Shown here: one piece after another, positions 11,301-23,587 of the stretch | Numbering within the stretch: position 1 is the stretch's first letter | How the letters are laid out: every line of letters begins with the position of its first letter | Origin: Rehmannia glutinosa | Lineage: Eukaryota; Streptophyta; Magnoliopsida; Lamiales; Orobanchaceae | Assembly (NCBI GenBank): GCA_016081115.2 | Contig: CM071932.1 | Span: forward strand, 58,621,639-58,685,638 | Length of the DNA: 64,000 nt | Reading direction: 5' to 3' | The notes under the pieces: generated by a model | Told to the model about the DNA's origin: nothing | Database searches by the model: none | The model's input: the letters and a program-made list of their open reading frames with translations, nothing else | Position numbers and translations under genes: made by a program

Positions 11301-12401
11301 AATACAGTCGTCCTCCTAACCTCACGTGCCGCGATATCATTAGAAGATCTAAATGAAATACTATCTAAAGCCATCAAAAAAAAATATAGACATGTCTTCT
11401 TACTCAACAAATATTTTACAAGTGCAATTATCTGAATAAGATTGCATCGACTCATCAAGTTGCTCACACCAACTGTTGAGCTTGAGGTGACTTTATTTCC
11501 TTCTCTTGTGCGCAATATAGCTGCATAACTCGATAATAGTCATACATATTTGCTCAATCACAACCGTATGCTAAGTCAACCAATATCTACAGTCCACCCA
11601 TGGAGAGATTTGGAAACTAGAGAAAAGTAAGAGAGCAATTAAATAGTCGAACTTCATCTCAGTACAATTACGAGTGAAGCTGCCAACCTCATAAGTGCAC
11701 TTAATATTTGTTGACACTTAATTGCCTCATTCAATAAGGTGACACGACTTCTTGTCACTTTATGGATCAATTTATAGTTCAAGTTTTAGCTTTTGCTCTC
11801 GTCAAGCTACATTATGCTTGTTCCAATATTTACCCGAGTTGGTTTATGTCGGTCAGCACAAGCGACAAGTGCACTCACTTGTGTATTTCTCAACTTTTTA
11901 TAATCAACCTCAAGATAGGCGATTTTCATTAATAATAACACAAGTTACTAATATCTTTAATTCAACTCAAATAGCGAATTTGGATAACTAGAGTATTTAC
12001 TTGGGAGTAAGCTCATATTCCAAAAATAGAGCTTAATCTCTCTTATTAAATTTGCAGCTTAAACAAATTAAAGCGCAAAATTAATTCTTGATCCATAAGT
12101 ATATCATCGGCTTTTCAACTGCGATTATTTCGGGTAATTAAGTTCTTACATTTGCGGCTTAAACAAATAAAGTGCAAATTCTTTCATTAATCCATAAAAA
12201 TATTGTCCGTGTCTAAGTCGCGACAATATTGGATACCTCTGATTTCATGGTAAATTGGCTAAACTAAAGTTGGTGAGTTTGGTCTAAACACATTTCAATA
12301 AATTGCGCAAACAATTGGGTAGTGATCTAAAAATTTTATTCTGGATCCTAGTAATATTTATTATTTTCTTCAATTCAATGAGATCGAAAATTTGCCACTA
12401 A
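7850..12401 (-). mobile_element. Element D: non-coding LTR retrotransposon derivative, 5' end missing
   Basis: A TG...CA segment at 7850-8377 is followed on the right by ATATCTCCCACTC, which on the minus strand is a polypurine tract. This makes it the 3' LTR of a minus-strand element. The 4 kb that follows (8378-12401) has no recognisable retrotransposon protein on either strand and no long ORF, as in large retrotransposon derivatives. No second LTR or primer site was found before the CACTA end at 12402, so the 5' end is lost. It sits in the leader of element A (7849/7850). Confidence 0.6.
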
Positions 12402-12900
12402 CACTACAAGAAAACTGCTAATACATAACGGATTTTATCCGTTGTCTATTAAGCATACGAACCGTTGTGTATGAAGGCGTTGCGAAAGATGTACCACAAC
12501 GACAACGGTTAAACCCCGTTGTCCTTTCCATCAACTACAACGGTTTATAACCATTGTCTTATAGGATAAACGACAACGGTTAAGACCGTTGTCACTGACA
12601 ATAAATAACAATGGTTTCTAACCGTTGTGGTTATGACAAATGACAACGGTTACAAACCGTTGCACAATTGTTGTCGTGTTGACATATACAATGGGTTAAA
12701 ACCGTTGTTGTTTTGCTTATTTTTTACAACACCTCCATCTACAACATTCATTTTGTAAAAGACAACGTATAACACCGATGTCGTTTTGGTCAAAGAAAAC
12801 ATTTGCAAGTCATTGTGATTGTTTGGTTTCACTACGGTTTTTAGCCGTTGTCGTTTTATGCGAACCGTTGTGTTTGTTTTGTTTTACAATGGTTTTTAAA
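12402..12900. repeat. Left CACTA TIR and subterminal repeats
   Basis: CACTACAAGAAAACTGC is followed by about a dozen direct and inverted copies of a unit around ACAACGGTTNNNAACCGTTG. These are the presumed binding sites for the element's own DNA-binding protein. Confidence 0.9.
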
Positions 12901-12981
12901 TTGAAGTCTATCTCGCTTCTTATTGTTGGTACCTTTCACAAATCTTTTAAATTCATTGTCTTTTCTATTTGTCACAATTGT

Positions 12982-12984
<3 letters not shown>

Positions 12985-13018
<34 letters not shown>
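12985..13018. repeat. (TA)n microsatellite
   Basis: An uninterrupted run of AT dinucleotides of about 34 bp lies inside the CACTA element. Confidence 0.95.
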
Positions 13019-13020
<2 letters not shown>

Positions 13021-13996
13021 CTTGATTTATTATTCATATTATCCTATTACAAGCATAATTTAAACTTTCAAAACTAAATTAAACCATCAAATTGAACTAA
13101 CAAGACTTCAAATTGATTAATATATAATGTCTAAAAGCAACATATATCAACAAATTAAATGTTACCTAATATCAAGAGTTGCAAATTAATTAACATCAAG
13201 CGAAAAAATAAAATCCGAGTTAGAATATCAAGCTTAAAAGCGTTGCTTCTTCAAAATCTGCTGAACATCAAGCGCAAATGTTGCTTCTTCAAAATTCCTT
13301 TCCATTCGACACTTTCGGAAAATACAATCGCATGCACACAACAAAATATATATGCATTAACATAATATTAAGTGAACTCAGAATTCAAAAATTAATATAA
13401 GCGCTTGGCTAAATTAACCACCCAAGGTCAGTTCTAGCAAGTTTTCCATCATGAAGAAATCCAACAATTTTGTCGGGTCTTGTCCCCCAGTGGGCACTCT
13501 AACAATCTCGGGCTAATCTCGGGCCACTAATATGTGTTTTCACCAAATATTTGAACACATGCGAAAGCATTTCTCAAACAGCCCATAAAACAATTCATAG
13601 ATTAACTTAAGAGTACAAGATGACAAAACATAACTATATCCATCATCCCTGGAAAACATATAACACTCACTTTATAGGGTTTTAAAAAATATTCCCAATG
13701 CTTCACACAATTTAAAAAAAAAACCTTGAAAGCAGAAATATACAATCATAGGAAAGTAATAACTGACTTCTACTATACAAACATGTAGGTCATAAGAAGC
13801 TTGCTTGAATGTAATTACCAGAAATCAAGTAATCACCAAGACTCAACCATATAGGACCACAATAGGAATCTACTTAGTTAATATAGAAAAAAGTGTATAT
13901 ATTCATAACTTCATAAATACATAATCTGGACATAAACCCCCAAAACAAATTCACACACACACATACACAGCATGTACATCTTTTGCATGCAAGAGA

Positions 13997-14261
13997 AGGG
14001 ATCATTACAAAATTACCCCTGAAGTTTGGGATAATTACAAAAAGACCCATAGATTTTTGAAAATTATAAATACCACCTTGAGATTTGATACCCCTCATAA
14101 AATTTTTTTTTCAAAGAACCCCTTTACACTTGTAAAAATATTTAGTATCGTCTTACATTTAAGGCATAATAAAAAAAAAGGGGCTTTTTTGTAATTTTGA
14201 AACTTTTCTGGGTTTTTTTGTAATTACCCTAAACCTCAGGGGTGGTTTTTGTAATTATTCC
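13997..14261. mobile_element. Long-TIR MITE inside the CACTA element
   Basis: This 265-bp foldback has arms that pair over about 50 bp: ATCATTACAAAATTACCCC on the left and GGGGTGGTTTTTGTAATTAT on the right. It is flanked by TGCAAGAGA (13988-13996) and TGCAAAAGA (14262-14270), a 9-bp duplication with one mismatch, which suggests a MULE-type origin. It has no coding capacity. Confidence 0.75.
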
Positions 14262-14682
14262 TGCAAAAGAAAGCAAACCTTCTGATGAATAAAACCGACG
14301 AATTCTTGAAACCCCGACTAAACAACCTCATGCAAAAATGGCGAGAAATTGTGAGAAGATAAAGAAGTTAGGCTTGAAACAAAGGGGCACATATTCACAT
14401 AAATAAAGCAGAGAAATGGCAGAAAATGGAAGAATAATAAGCGTCTACGTTTCTTCTCTGTGAATGAGACATAAAACAGTTCAAAATCAGTTGGAGAGAT
14501 TACAAATTGGAATCCACATGTAAAATGCACTATCTATACAGGTCTTCTAATTGGATTATGTGCTGTACTATGTTGTCTGAGGCTATGGCATGAAATTTAT
14601 GCTAGTTGATTTAAAAAAAATAAAAATAAAAGGACCTCAAAACATTAAACCAAAACCAATAAATATATGAATATACCTTTTC

Positions 14683-15354
14683 CTACTCATCATATATGTG
14701 ATCTTGTAGGCATTCCGCCCACTCTGCACGTACTTCATCAATATCTTCTTTAGAGTACTCAGCTTTCATGAACTGTGAACAAACATATAAAATATAAGAG
14801 TGAAATATTTGAAACAAAAAATTATGAAAATATTTTAAATAAGAAAATCTGAAAATATTTATAAAATTACTATTTTCCGGAGTGAAGTCTTATCACTAGA
14901 TGCAACGCCTTCAATAATTTGTCTCATATATCGCATGATGAAGAAACCACATTGTTTTTTATCTGGTTGAATGGGAGCCTATGTACACAAGAAAATATAT
15001 ACACAGTTAATGGTTTATTTAGATACATATATGCCAAACAATTATGAGAGAAACTAAAAGTATAAATACCTTGACTATTTCCCATAAAGGTAGTTTTCTT
15101 ACGTTCTTGTCGATCTCCATGTTGAAATATTTTAAGGCCCTTCATAATAATTGACACACATTTAGTGCATCTAATACACAAGAAAAAAATATGATCCTAA
15201 ATTATCGCATTTGCGCAAACACAAAGGAAAAGCCAAAAAGTCTCACATAATCACAACATTTTTCCAAGCCTCGTCGCGATTATGATGACTAAGAGGATCC
15301 AACAAATAAACAAGCTCGTTGTGAGGGTCAATGACAGTCAGAATCCAATGGAAA
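14683..15354 (-). CDS. C48 (Ulp1-like) cysteine protease ORF of the CACTA element, 3' exons
   Basis: Four minus-strand exons can be read: about 15354-15255, 15139-15070, 14978-14871 and 14772-14683 (stop TAG at 14685-14683), mostly with GT/AG borders. They encode FHWILTVIDPHNELVYLLDP (catalytic His followed by Trp, then the Asp region), LPLWEIVK, QPDKKQCGFFIMRYMRQII (QCG, the catalytic Cys) and a C-terminal EYSKEDIDEVRAEWAECL. The H-D-C order is that of the C48 family, commonly carried by plant CACTA elements beside TNP2. Upstream exons were not identified. Exon borders are by eye. Confidence 0.68.
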
Positions 15355-15422
15355 CTACATATATACATAGAATTAGTGTATGCAGTTCAACAAATTTTTA
15401 GAAAAGAAAATTGTACAAATTT

Positions 15423-16920
15423 TTAGAAAAGAAAATTGACTAGGCTTTCACATATATTTTTCTCGATGTGCATCACATCAAGCACATGACGGACATGTAG
15501 ATGCTCCCAATACTCAAGTTCGAAGAATATTGATTTCTTCTTCCAATATGGTGTACTTCCATCCTCTTTTGCTTGAAGCTTTTCGCTCATTTTTCCCCAA
15601 CAATATTTAATTCTATCAACCTTTTTTAAAACATCACGGCCGCTCAATGGTTTCGGAGCAGGGTTAAAGTCTTGCTTCCCGTCAAATGCTTTCTTTTGCC
15701 TTCGATAAGGATGATTTTCACGAAGAAACCTTCTATGCCCTATGAATGACATTTTTCTACTATGCTTCAACCTCCTAGCACTTGTGTTTTCACCACAGAT
15801 AGGGCATGCATTATATCCTTTTACGCAGCATCCTGACATATTTCCATATGCTGGAAAATCATTAATTGTCCATAGTAGGACAGCCTTAAGCATGAATTTT
15901 TATTTCCTGCATGCATCATATGCTTCGATACCTTCTTCCCATAAGTGTTTTAAGTCATCAATTAAAGGTGCCAAGTAAACATCAATATCATTTCCCGGTT
16001 GTCTAGGACCAGAAATCAATAAAGTGAGCATCATAAATTTTCTCTTCATACACAGCCACGGAGGAAGATTGTATGTGATAAGCACAACTGGCCAACAACT
16101 ATACGTAGAACTCATCAATTTGTGGGGGTTTATCCCATCTGCTGATATGGCCAATCGCAGATTTCTTGGCTCGGAAGCAAAATTTGGCCACTTATGGTCT
16201 ACTACTTTCCAAGAAGGTGAATCTGCTGGATGACACAAATAACCATCACGAATTCTATTATCAGCATGCCAGGTTAATGCCTTAGAGGTTTCCTCACTGT
16301 GAAACATTCTTCGAAATCTTGGAATTGGTGGAAAGTACCATAGGACCTTCGCAGGAACTCCTTCATTTATTTTGGAATTCTTGCACGTCTTCCATCTGGA
16401 GATCCCACAAGTAGGGCAATTGATACAGTCCATATATTCCTTTCGATATAAAATACAATCATTGGGACATGCATGGATCTTTTCATAGTCCATCCCCAAT
16501 GCAACTAAGCATTTTTTTGCATCATATGAAGATGACGGCAATTCATTACCTTCTGGAAGCATTTCTCCAAACAAGGAAAGTAGGTCTGTAAATCCTTTAT
16601 CACTCCAACTGTATTTTACTTTCAAGTTATACAATCTAACAATCGCCGATAACTTTGTAAATTTTGTACATCCTACATATAAAGGTTTCTCAACATCCTC
16701 GAGTAAATTACTCAATTGAGTTGGATTTTCATCATATGCATATGCATCATGAACCATATCAACAAGCTTCTCATCAGAAAATTGTTCATCTTGCTCTTCT
16801 TGTTCATGATCATTCATTGAGTTTGCAGATGAAGGTTTTTCTCCATGCCATACCCATATTACATATGTCAAATCCATACCATTAAGATACAAATGTGCCC
16901 TTATGACGTCAATACTTTTC
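15423..16920 (-). pseudogene. TNP2-like CACTA transposase, interrupted
   Basis: The minus-strand translation contains FTDLLSLFGEMLPEGNELP, DCILYRKEYMDCINCPTCG, FPPIPRFRRMF, ADGINPH and TINDFPAYGNMSG, all hallmarks of the TNP2 transposase family. The N-terminus is separated by the B1 insertion: codons before the TSD are at 24817 onward. An in-frame TAA at 15902-15900 splits the frame before MLKAVLLWTINDFP. After CESLVNFLF near 15423 the expected C-terminal transposase exons were not recognised. With an 8-kb insertion and a nonsense codon the gene cannot be functional. Confidence 0.9.
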
Positions 16921-18375
16921 TGTAAGTCCAAGCGGCTACGATAATCTAGAGGGGGGTGAATAGATTATCTCCATCTTTTCGATTTCGCCCTCTTTTTAAA
17001 ACCGAATGCTCAAATATAATAATAAAGGTGCGGAATATAAACAACACACGTCGATTTAAAGAGGTTCAACCCACCTAGGGCCTAATCCTCTACCACCCCA
17101 AAGATATCCGGATGGATTTCAAAAAGAAAAAGAATTTTATTAATTACCAAAATTAATACAAATTCAACTTACAACACCTTGAAGAGCACCACACTCTTCT
17201 TCAACACCACCTTTGAGATTACCACAATCTCTTCTTGAAGATTACCACAATCTTCAACGGCACCTTGTGAAGATTACCACAATCTTCACCTTGAAGAGCA
17301 CACCACACTCTTCAACACCTCAACAAGAAGATTACCACAATCTTCTTACGCCTAACACTTAGTTCACCCAAGTGTGTTCTTACCACAAGAACACTCACAA
17401 GGATATCTTGTGTTTGAATGACGACCACAAATTCAAGATTACAACTCGATAATTGAATAATACAATTGAGTGCAAGTGTAATCAAGAATAGCCTAGACCT
17501 CAAGAATGTGAAAGTGAATAGCTAGGCAATTTTACAACAAGAATAATAACAATGAAAGACCAAGTGTTTGCTTGAAGTGTATCTTGTTGTGTTGTATCTC
17601 AATTGTTGTTTTGGTTGCTCCAAAACTTCCTCTATTTATAGGAGATGATTGATCACGCATAGGCTCCTCTTGGGGATTGAAAATCTCTGAAAAAAATACA
17701 ATTAAAATCAAGAATATAGCTGTTAGAAATCAATCCCACAATTTAAGGAAATGTGTCTGTCAAACGGTCATATTTTTTTTTAATACACACAGGCGACCGG
17801 TCGCACGAAAATAAGAGAAAATAAGAACACTTTGAAAATTACAACAGGCGACCGGTCGACGTAGGCTTGACCGGTCGACCCCTGTCTCAACCGGTCTCCT
17901 AACCAAAAATACGAAGGGGTTCATCTGTTTCAACAATGAAACTTGCAGTGCTACGTCGGCCGTGATGGACGGCCGACCGACTTGCTTTTTTTCCTTCCGT
18001 CTCATTTTCTGTTTCTAAAAACATCTTGGTCGGGTTGCCCTATAGGGCGACCGGTCGACCACGAGACAGTAAAATGTTGTCCAATTTTTGTCGAAAATAA
18101 AACCCAAGAAATACTCCGAAAATTTAGTAAAAACATTTTAAACCAATCGAGAGTATTTAGACAACATTTAGAAATCTTGTTTAGGAGTAAAAAATCCATT
18201 GATGTAAAAACATTAAAAGTGTTGTCCATTATTATCAAAAATAAACTAGAGGAAATACTCCGGAAAATATTAAAACTATTTTAAATCATTTAGGAGTATT
18301 TGGACAACCTTTAAAAGCTTTGTTTTGGTGACAAAATAAAATCATCAAAATTAAGATAAAAACATGTATCAAACA
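16921..18375 (-). repeat. 3' LTR of copy B1 (1,455 bp)
   Basis: It runs TGTAAGTCCAAGCGG to GTATCAAACA. The polypurine tract directly to the right marks it as the 3' LTR of a minus-strand element. TATA at about 17631-17640, hairpin array at 17181-17412, and CGACCGGTCG palindromes at 17793-17804, 17849-17858 and 18048-18057. Confidence 0.95.
17181..17412 (-). other. Stem-loop array in the 3' LTR of copy B1
   Basis: It has the same units as in the 5' LTR (23588-23818). One unit has a two-base insertion in the loop (GAAGAG then CACACCACA then CTCTTC) that leaves the stem intact. Confidence 0.8.
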
Positions 18376-18392
18376 ATCTCCCCCTTTTTGAT
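18376..18392 (-). promoter_or_regulatory. Polypurine tract of copy B1 (3' LTR-proximal)
   Basis: On the minus strand AAAAAGGGGGAGAT immediately precedes the 3' LTR. It primes plus-strand DNA synthesis in LTR retrotransposons. Confidence 0.93.
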
Positions 18393-19675
18393 GATTACAA
18401 ACCAAAACAATTTTTACACAAACTAAGAAAGCAATTTTAGAAATGATTTTCCGGTAAAAACATTTGACCGTTTGGAAGCAACCAAAATTTCCAAAAATAT
18501 TAAAGCAACCAAGTAGGGAGTAAATATTTTCAATAATAAGCACAAGCTCCCCCTATCAACAAGCACATCAAAAATAATGTAAAAGCAATTATCCATAAGC
18601 TAAAAGCTATAGCTTTTTCAATTTGTTCAAGAGCTTATAAGCTCCCCCTGTCACAAAACATCATTATATAAAGCTTTAGCTTTTTCAATTTGTTCAAGAG
18701 CTTATAAGCTCCCCCTGTCACAAAACATCATTATATAAGTCCATCAAGCAACAAATGGACTAAAAATAAATCACAACTTATGGCTTTTATGAGCCATAGC
18801 TTATAGCTTTTATGACAAGCTTTTATTAGCTTCTTTGAGCTAATGAGCCAATATCCTGTTTTTCTCCCCCTTTGGAATCATCAAAAAGAATGTTAGGATG
18901 GTGAAAACACCATACAATAATATCAAAGCGCGCCAAAGGGACGGTTTATTAACCGTTGATCAATTAAAGCATCATAATCCAAGAAAAATGGGAGAAATGT
19001 AATATAAAGAAGTTATACACTTGTTTTGATAGGCAAAACATGATCCCAATAAGTATAGAAAACTTTTGAAAGCAAGAGAATCATGTAGAAGTTGAAATTT
19101 TCATTTTGACATTTCATCGAACACATTGTGGGCATGAAAAATAAAAAGAGTTGTATATAGTCCTTTGTAAATGGTTCAAGCCAAAAATTTTCATATCATC
19201 AATCAATCCTCATTCCAAAACAAAAAATCATATGCACCATATGCAACAATTTGTTCATCAAGTAATAAGCTCAAAGTAGATTCTCAAGGGTTCATCCCAA
19301 TTGAGATAAGCTAAGAGTGATCAAGGCATTACAAATGCCAACAATTAGAGCATCCATCAAGTAATAAGTCATGCTTTCAACAACACATGTATCAAATGTC
19401 CCAACATATCCAACTAAGCAAAATGAACAAGGTAATAAGAGAAGCACTTTTACCATCAAGTACTTCATACCAATTATCAAACAATGCTTTAGAGTATTTT
19501 TACCATCAAATACTCCATCAAAGTCATGATCATTCACAAGTCATTATCAACTTGCAATTTTAACCCTTTAAGAAAAACAAGCAAATATCATTAGTACAAA
19601 TGAGTTTTACAAAAGTTTATCAAAATACAAAGCAACATTAATGAAAATGCTGGAAAGTAAAGGGGGTAGGGGGTA
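18393..19675 (-). other. Non-coding 3' region of copy B1 with repeated polypurine tracts
   Basis: There is no ORF of note. Besides the LTR-proximal PPT, minus-strand AGGGGGAGC occurs near 18543-18555, 18640-18650 and 18710-18720, and AAAGGGGGAGAAAA near 18863-18875. Multiplied PPTs upstream of the 3' LTR are a described hallmark of Sireviruses. The rest is AT-rich with repeated AAGCTTATAAGCT-like palindromes. Confidence 0.75.
18605..18740. repeat. Tandem duplication containing a polypurine tract
   Basis: A segment from about TAGCTTTTTCAATTTGTTC to ACATCATTATATA occurs twice in a row with a period of about 70 bp. Each copy carries GAGCTTATAAGCTCCCCCTG, that is, one minus-strand PPT next to a palindrome. 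Confidence 0.85.
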
Positions 19676-21010
19676 TCATTCCTCATCCGAGGAGAAGCAA
19701 GATCCGGGAATAAAATCCTTGATAAATTTCTTCAATTTGCCGATAGACTTTTGCATTTTGGAGGTCTTTTGCTCCAAAGCCTCATATCTCGTCTCATGAA
19801 AAGTCCTCATCTCATCAAATTCGGCTTGAGTATACCTCCTAGGCGGTTGAGCACCGGTATTACCCTCCGGATTGCTCGGTTCACCCTCTTCCGCCAATTT
19901 GCGGCCTCGGTGTCATCAAAGTAGTCATTAGGATCGGGGGACTCTTGACCTCTTCCTCTAGCCATTTTGGTTGGTCGGATGTCCATGTTCTTGCGCATAG
20001 TGACTATTTGGGCGATGTTATCAATGTCAAAGTCATTTTGAAATACCTCCGAGTTACACTCCGACGAAGGTAGTCCCGATTGAATAAGAAGTTTACAAAT
20101 CCAATTTCCCATAACTAACTTCTTATTACCTTGAGTGATGGACTCGATAAGACATTGAATAAGTATGGCACCAAAGTTAAGTGGTTCTCTCCTAGCAATC
20201 TTATACGTCAAAAAATAATCCATGTTGCTAGGCATCTTTCCCGACTTACCACAAATGCAATATGCGACAATGACCGACAAAATACGATGCTCAAGTGTCA
20301 TTGCCAACAAAGAGTACTTTGGCCATACTCCCAAATACGTCTTCACTTCTTTCATTGACACCCCCAACATTTCATCATTCCAAGTCCCACAAGAGAAATA
20401 ATCCCAACCACCTTCTCTAACACGTAAAAACCGCAAATATCATTGGGAGTCCATCTAAAATGACGTCCCCTTATAAGAGAATTTACGGCTATAGGCTTCC
20501 TTTCAACATCATATTCGACCCACATATTGGCATAAAAGAGTTGGATAATATCATCATCATACAAGACATAAGCATGTTCCCATAAATACATCCACCTTTG
20601 CTCCTCGAAAAATCCTCTAATCGTAGGATACTCATTTGTAAATGAACTAAAACGACACATTTTAGTCCGAGCAATCGACTTTCCTCCCATTCCCGAGTCC
20701 TCATAATACCATTCCGCATATTTATGAATGAAATTAAGAACATTGTGGGAATTAGGGGCTTGAGTAACAAAGGATTTTTACCTTTCGCCCAACGGCAATT
20801 TTGGAGCGAAATCGTTCCGCGTAGCTCGGTAATTTGGGCCCGAGAGAGAATGGGATTTTGAACATCATCACCTTCTTGAGCCACGTTTCTTTGAGCGGCT
20901 CGAATATCCCTTTGTTCGGCTTCCTCTTGCCGATTTCTTGACGAACTCTCTCCGCCCCTTCTACGCTTGGAGATGGGATATCGACCGGTGGAATTCTTTG
21001 GGGGAGCCAT
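19676..21010 (-). pseudogene. ORF3 of family B (putative plant transposon-protein domain), frameshifted
   Basis: It begins MAPPKNSTGRYPISKRRRG at 21010 with a basic, Ser-rich N-terminus. Downstream segments include NEYPTIRGFFEEQRWMYLW, IIQLFYANMWVEYD and RGRHFRWTPNDICGFY. These resemble the poorly characterised plant retrotransposon domain often labelled putative plant transposon protein (FYxN, later RG...F). The C-terminus has a coiled-coil-like TRYEALEQKTSKMQKSIGKL and ends CFSSDEE at 19676. Small indels near 20750, 20400 and 19900 split about 445 codons across frames. No signal peptide or membrane segment is seen, so it is not an obvious envelope protein. Its position, separated from gag by 0.86 kb, suggests expression from its own or a spliced message. 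Confidence 0.7.
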
Positions 21011-21872
21011 ATATGTAAGATTCTTGTGAAAATAAGACGATTAGCAACAGGAATCGTAAAAAATGATGAAGAATTGAAGATTTTGAAGAAAAGGGGATGG
21101 TTTTCGCACAATAGGGTTTGGGGATGATTTTCTTCGTCTGTTTCAAGAGCTGAAGACAGAATGCTTTAAGTTGCAAAAATTGGCCTGGGCGACCGGTCGA
21201 GGTGCAGGGCGACCGGTCGCCCCTGCTTTGACCGTCCCAGGTGATTTTTCTATCTCCCAGAGTTTTCCAAAATTCAATTTTTCACCCCAAAAGTTTTAAA
21301 ACTTTGCAAAAATATAAGTTTGGACTATATCCAACAAATATGGGTTTTGGGAAAACATATGAACGATAAAATCGAGACTAAAACACGTAGTGCCTTTTTA
21401 AAAGAAAATATTTGCAAGATCAATTAGGGGCACTTAAGGGATCAAAATGAAATATCTTGAAAGATATGTGCATAAGCATAAAATCGAGTTTAAAGAAAAA
21501 TACGAGTAGACATACCTCGATGGTTTAAGAAACTTGATGACGTAATAGCCAATGAGTATGAAATATGTATCCTACACAATTCTTAGACAACATTTGCATA
21601 GAAAATACAAGTGTAGGCAAGTAATATGAGATATCAAAAAGAGCTTATGCTATAAGATTTCATAAGAGATAATAAGCCACATAAGTCTAATAAAATGCTC
21701 AAGAGTTTTAGAAAATCATGCAAGGTCTCTTTTAAAAATTTTGAAACTCATAAATATATAAGAGACCTATATTAAAAATAAATACTTGAAGATTCATTTT
21801 GCAATTAAGACACAATTAAAAGTATGCATAGATTTTAAAAATAAAATGCATATACAAATAGGGAGATACGGT
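21011..21872 (-). other. Non-coding spacer between gag and ORF3 of copy B1
   Basis: There is no ORF. Next to ORF3 the coding strand is pyrimidine-rich (TTCTTCAAAATCTTCAATTC), resembling a plant 5' UTR, and the palindromes above lie just upstream. No clear TATA box is seen. The remainder is AT-rich and closely matches 88-932 in copy B2. Confidence 0.55.
21190..21222. promoter_or_regulatory. Paired CGACCGGTCG palindromes upstream of ORF3
   Basis: CGACCGGTCG lies at 21190-21199, and a perfect 16-bp palindrome GGGCGACCGGTCGCCC at 21207-21222, about 180-210 bp upstream of the ORF3 ATG. The same motif recurs several times in the U3 of the LTRs, so it may be a shared protein-binding site. The binding protein is unknown. 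Confidence 0.6.
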
Positions 21873-23311
21873 TTACCAATTACGCCGTTTCCATGGGTTG
21901 TGTCTTTCCCATTGTTGATGATATCTTCCCATTGAGAAGTCACTTTGTTGATGATGACTTCTCCATTTCCAAGTTTGGTTACCTTCCCATGGTTGATGGT
22001 TTCTCCTTCTTTGAAAATCATCTTGTTGATGATGTCTTTGCCATTTCAAGGATTGTGTTCTTCCCATTTTTGATTATACGCTCTTCTTGGAAATTGGCTT
22101 TGTTGAGAGTAGTTTCTCCTTCTTTGATCAAATGAAACGTTCATTTGATGTTTTCTTGGTGGCATGAATTTTCTCCGATTTTTGCTTTGTCGGGTACCTA
22201 ATAGCACATTGTTTTGTGGTACCCTCATGTGTTTGGGTCCTTTAAGATTAGCTTTGAGACTTTTAGGTCTCCAACAATATTTAGAGCTATTTCTAGCCCG
22301 ACAAGAATTAGCCGTATGACCCTTTTTGCCACAATAAAAACAAGTAATAATTCTAGGAGCATAATGACCAATATGCATAGTGACTTGATCCTTTTTCATA
22401 TGATTAACAACATTAGGCTTATGATCAAGTCCTTTATCACAATTATGAATATCAACAATATTGGACATTTTATTGGTACTCAAGTTGGATTTTAATAAAT
22501 CCTTTTTCATGCAATCAATATTCTCAACAAGAGTACTATTTTCTTTTTCAAGGTTTCTAACCTTGTCAAGTGTGGTGGTGTGAGCACATGATAGTGATTC
22601 ATAAGAAGTAAATAAACTATACTTATCATTTTTCAAAATATTGAATTCCTTTTTCAAATTTTTGTATCTAACAAGTAAGCTTTGGAATTCATTTTGAAGT
22701 TCATCATAATCATTTTGTAAATCACTATAATCATTTTGAATGACAATATCATAGGAAGTAGAGGGTTTAAGACATACCTCATTTTCTTCATTGATGCCCA
22801 TAAAACAATATTCAACTTCTTCATAATTGGAAGTTGTGGGAGGCTTATTCCTTAGATTTGAGCTTGTATGATCTTGAGAAGTAGATGCTTTTGTTTGACT
22901 CCTTTCATTTGCAAATACTCCATAGATGGCTTCTAATTTTTGCCATACTTCATGTGCTGACTTTATTCCTACAATATGTTCATATTCTAAATTAGTAAAT
23001 GAACAATACAAAATATTTAAAGCCTTACCGTTTAAGGAGATGATTTTCTTTTCTTCATCATTGAGCTTTTTGAAGCCTTTTGAGGTGTATAGTGTATCTT
23101 TCGTCGGAATGGATTCTCCATTAATGACGGTGTTCCAAATGTCGAACCCGCAACCTTGTAGATAGCATTCCATTCTTTCTTTCCAAAAATTAAACTTCTT
23201 GGAATCAAATAGTGGTGGCTTGGTGGTGGAGGTGCCGAATAGATGAGCTTCGTTCGTAACCGTCGATCGTTTCTCTTCACTCGCGATGTGAAACGAGCTT
23301 GCGAAAGAGTT
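21873..23311 (-). pseudogene. Gag of copy B1, C-terminus frameshifted
   Basis: It is collinear with the B2 Gag: PPLFDSKKFNFWKERMECYL, a long coiled-coil-like region and an intact CCHC knuckle CFYCGKKGHTANSC. At about 22046-22060 a one-base loss at CCATGG creates a stop after EEHNP, and the Trp-rich repeats continue in another frame to 21873. The frame is open upstream through the primer site into the LTR, to an ATG at 23455. That link depends on a run of seven G in this LTR where the other two B LTRs have six, so it is probably fortuitous. As in B2, no ATG lies between the primer site and KERM. Confidence 0.85.
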
Positions 23312-23313
23312 TG

Positions 23314-23325
23314 GCTTTGATACCA
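23314..23325 (-). promoter_or_regulatory. Primer-binding site of copy B1
   Basis: The minus strand reads TGGTATCAAAGC, an initiator Met-tRNA site with one difference from copy B2, two bases from the LTR. Confidence 0.93.
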
Positions 23326-23587
23326 CTTGTAAGTCCAAGCGGCTACGATAATCTAGAGGGGGGGTGAATAGATTATCTCCATCTTTTCGATTTCGCCCTC
23401 TTTTTAAAACCGAATGCTCAAATACAATAATAAAGGTGCGGAATATAAACAACACACGTCGATTTAAAGAGGTTCAACCCACCTAGGGCCTAATCCTCTA
23501 CCACCCCAAGATATCCAGGGATGGATTTCAAAGAAAAAGAATTTTATTAATTACCAAAATTAATACAAATTCAACTTACAACACCTT

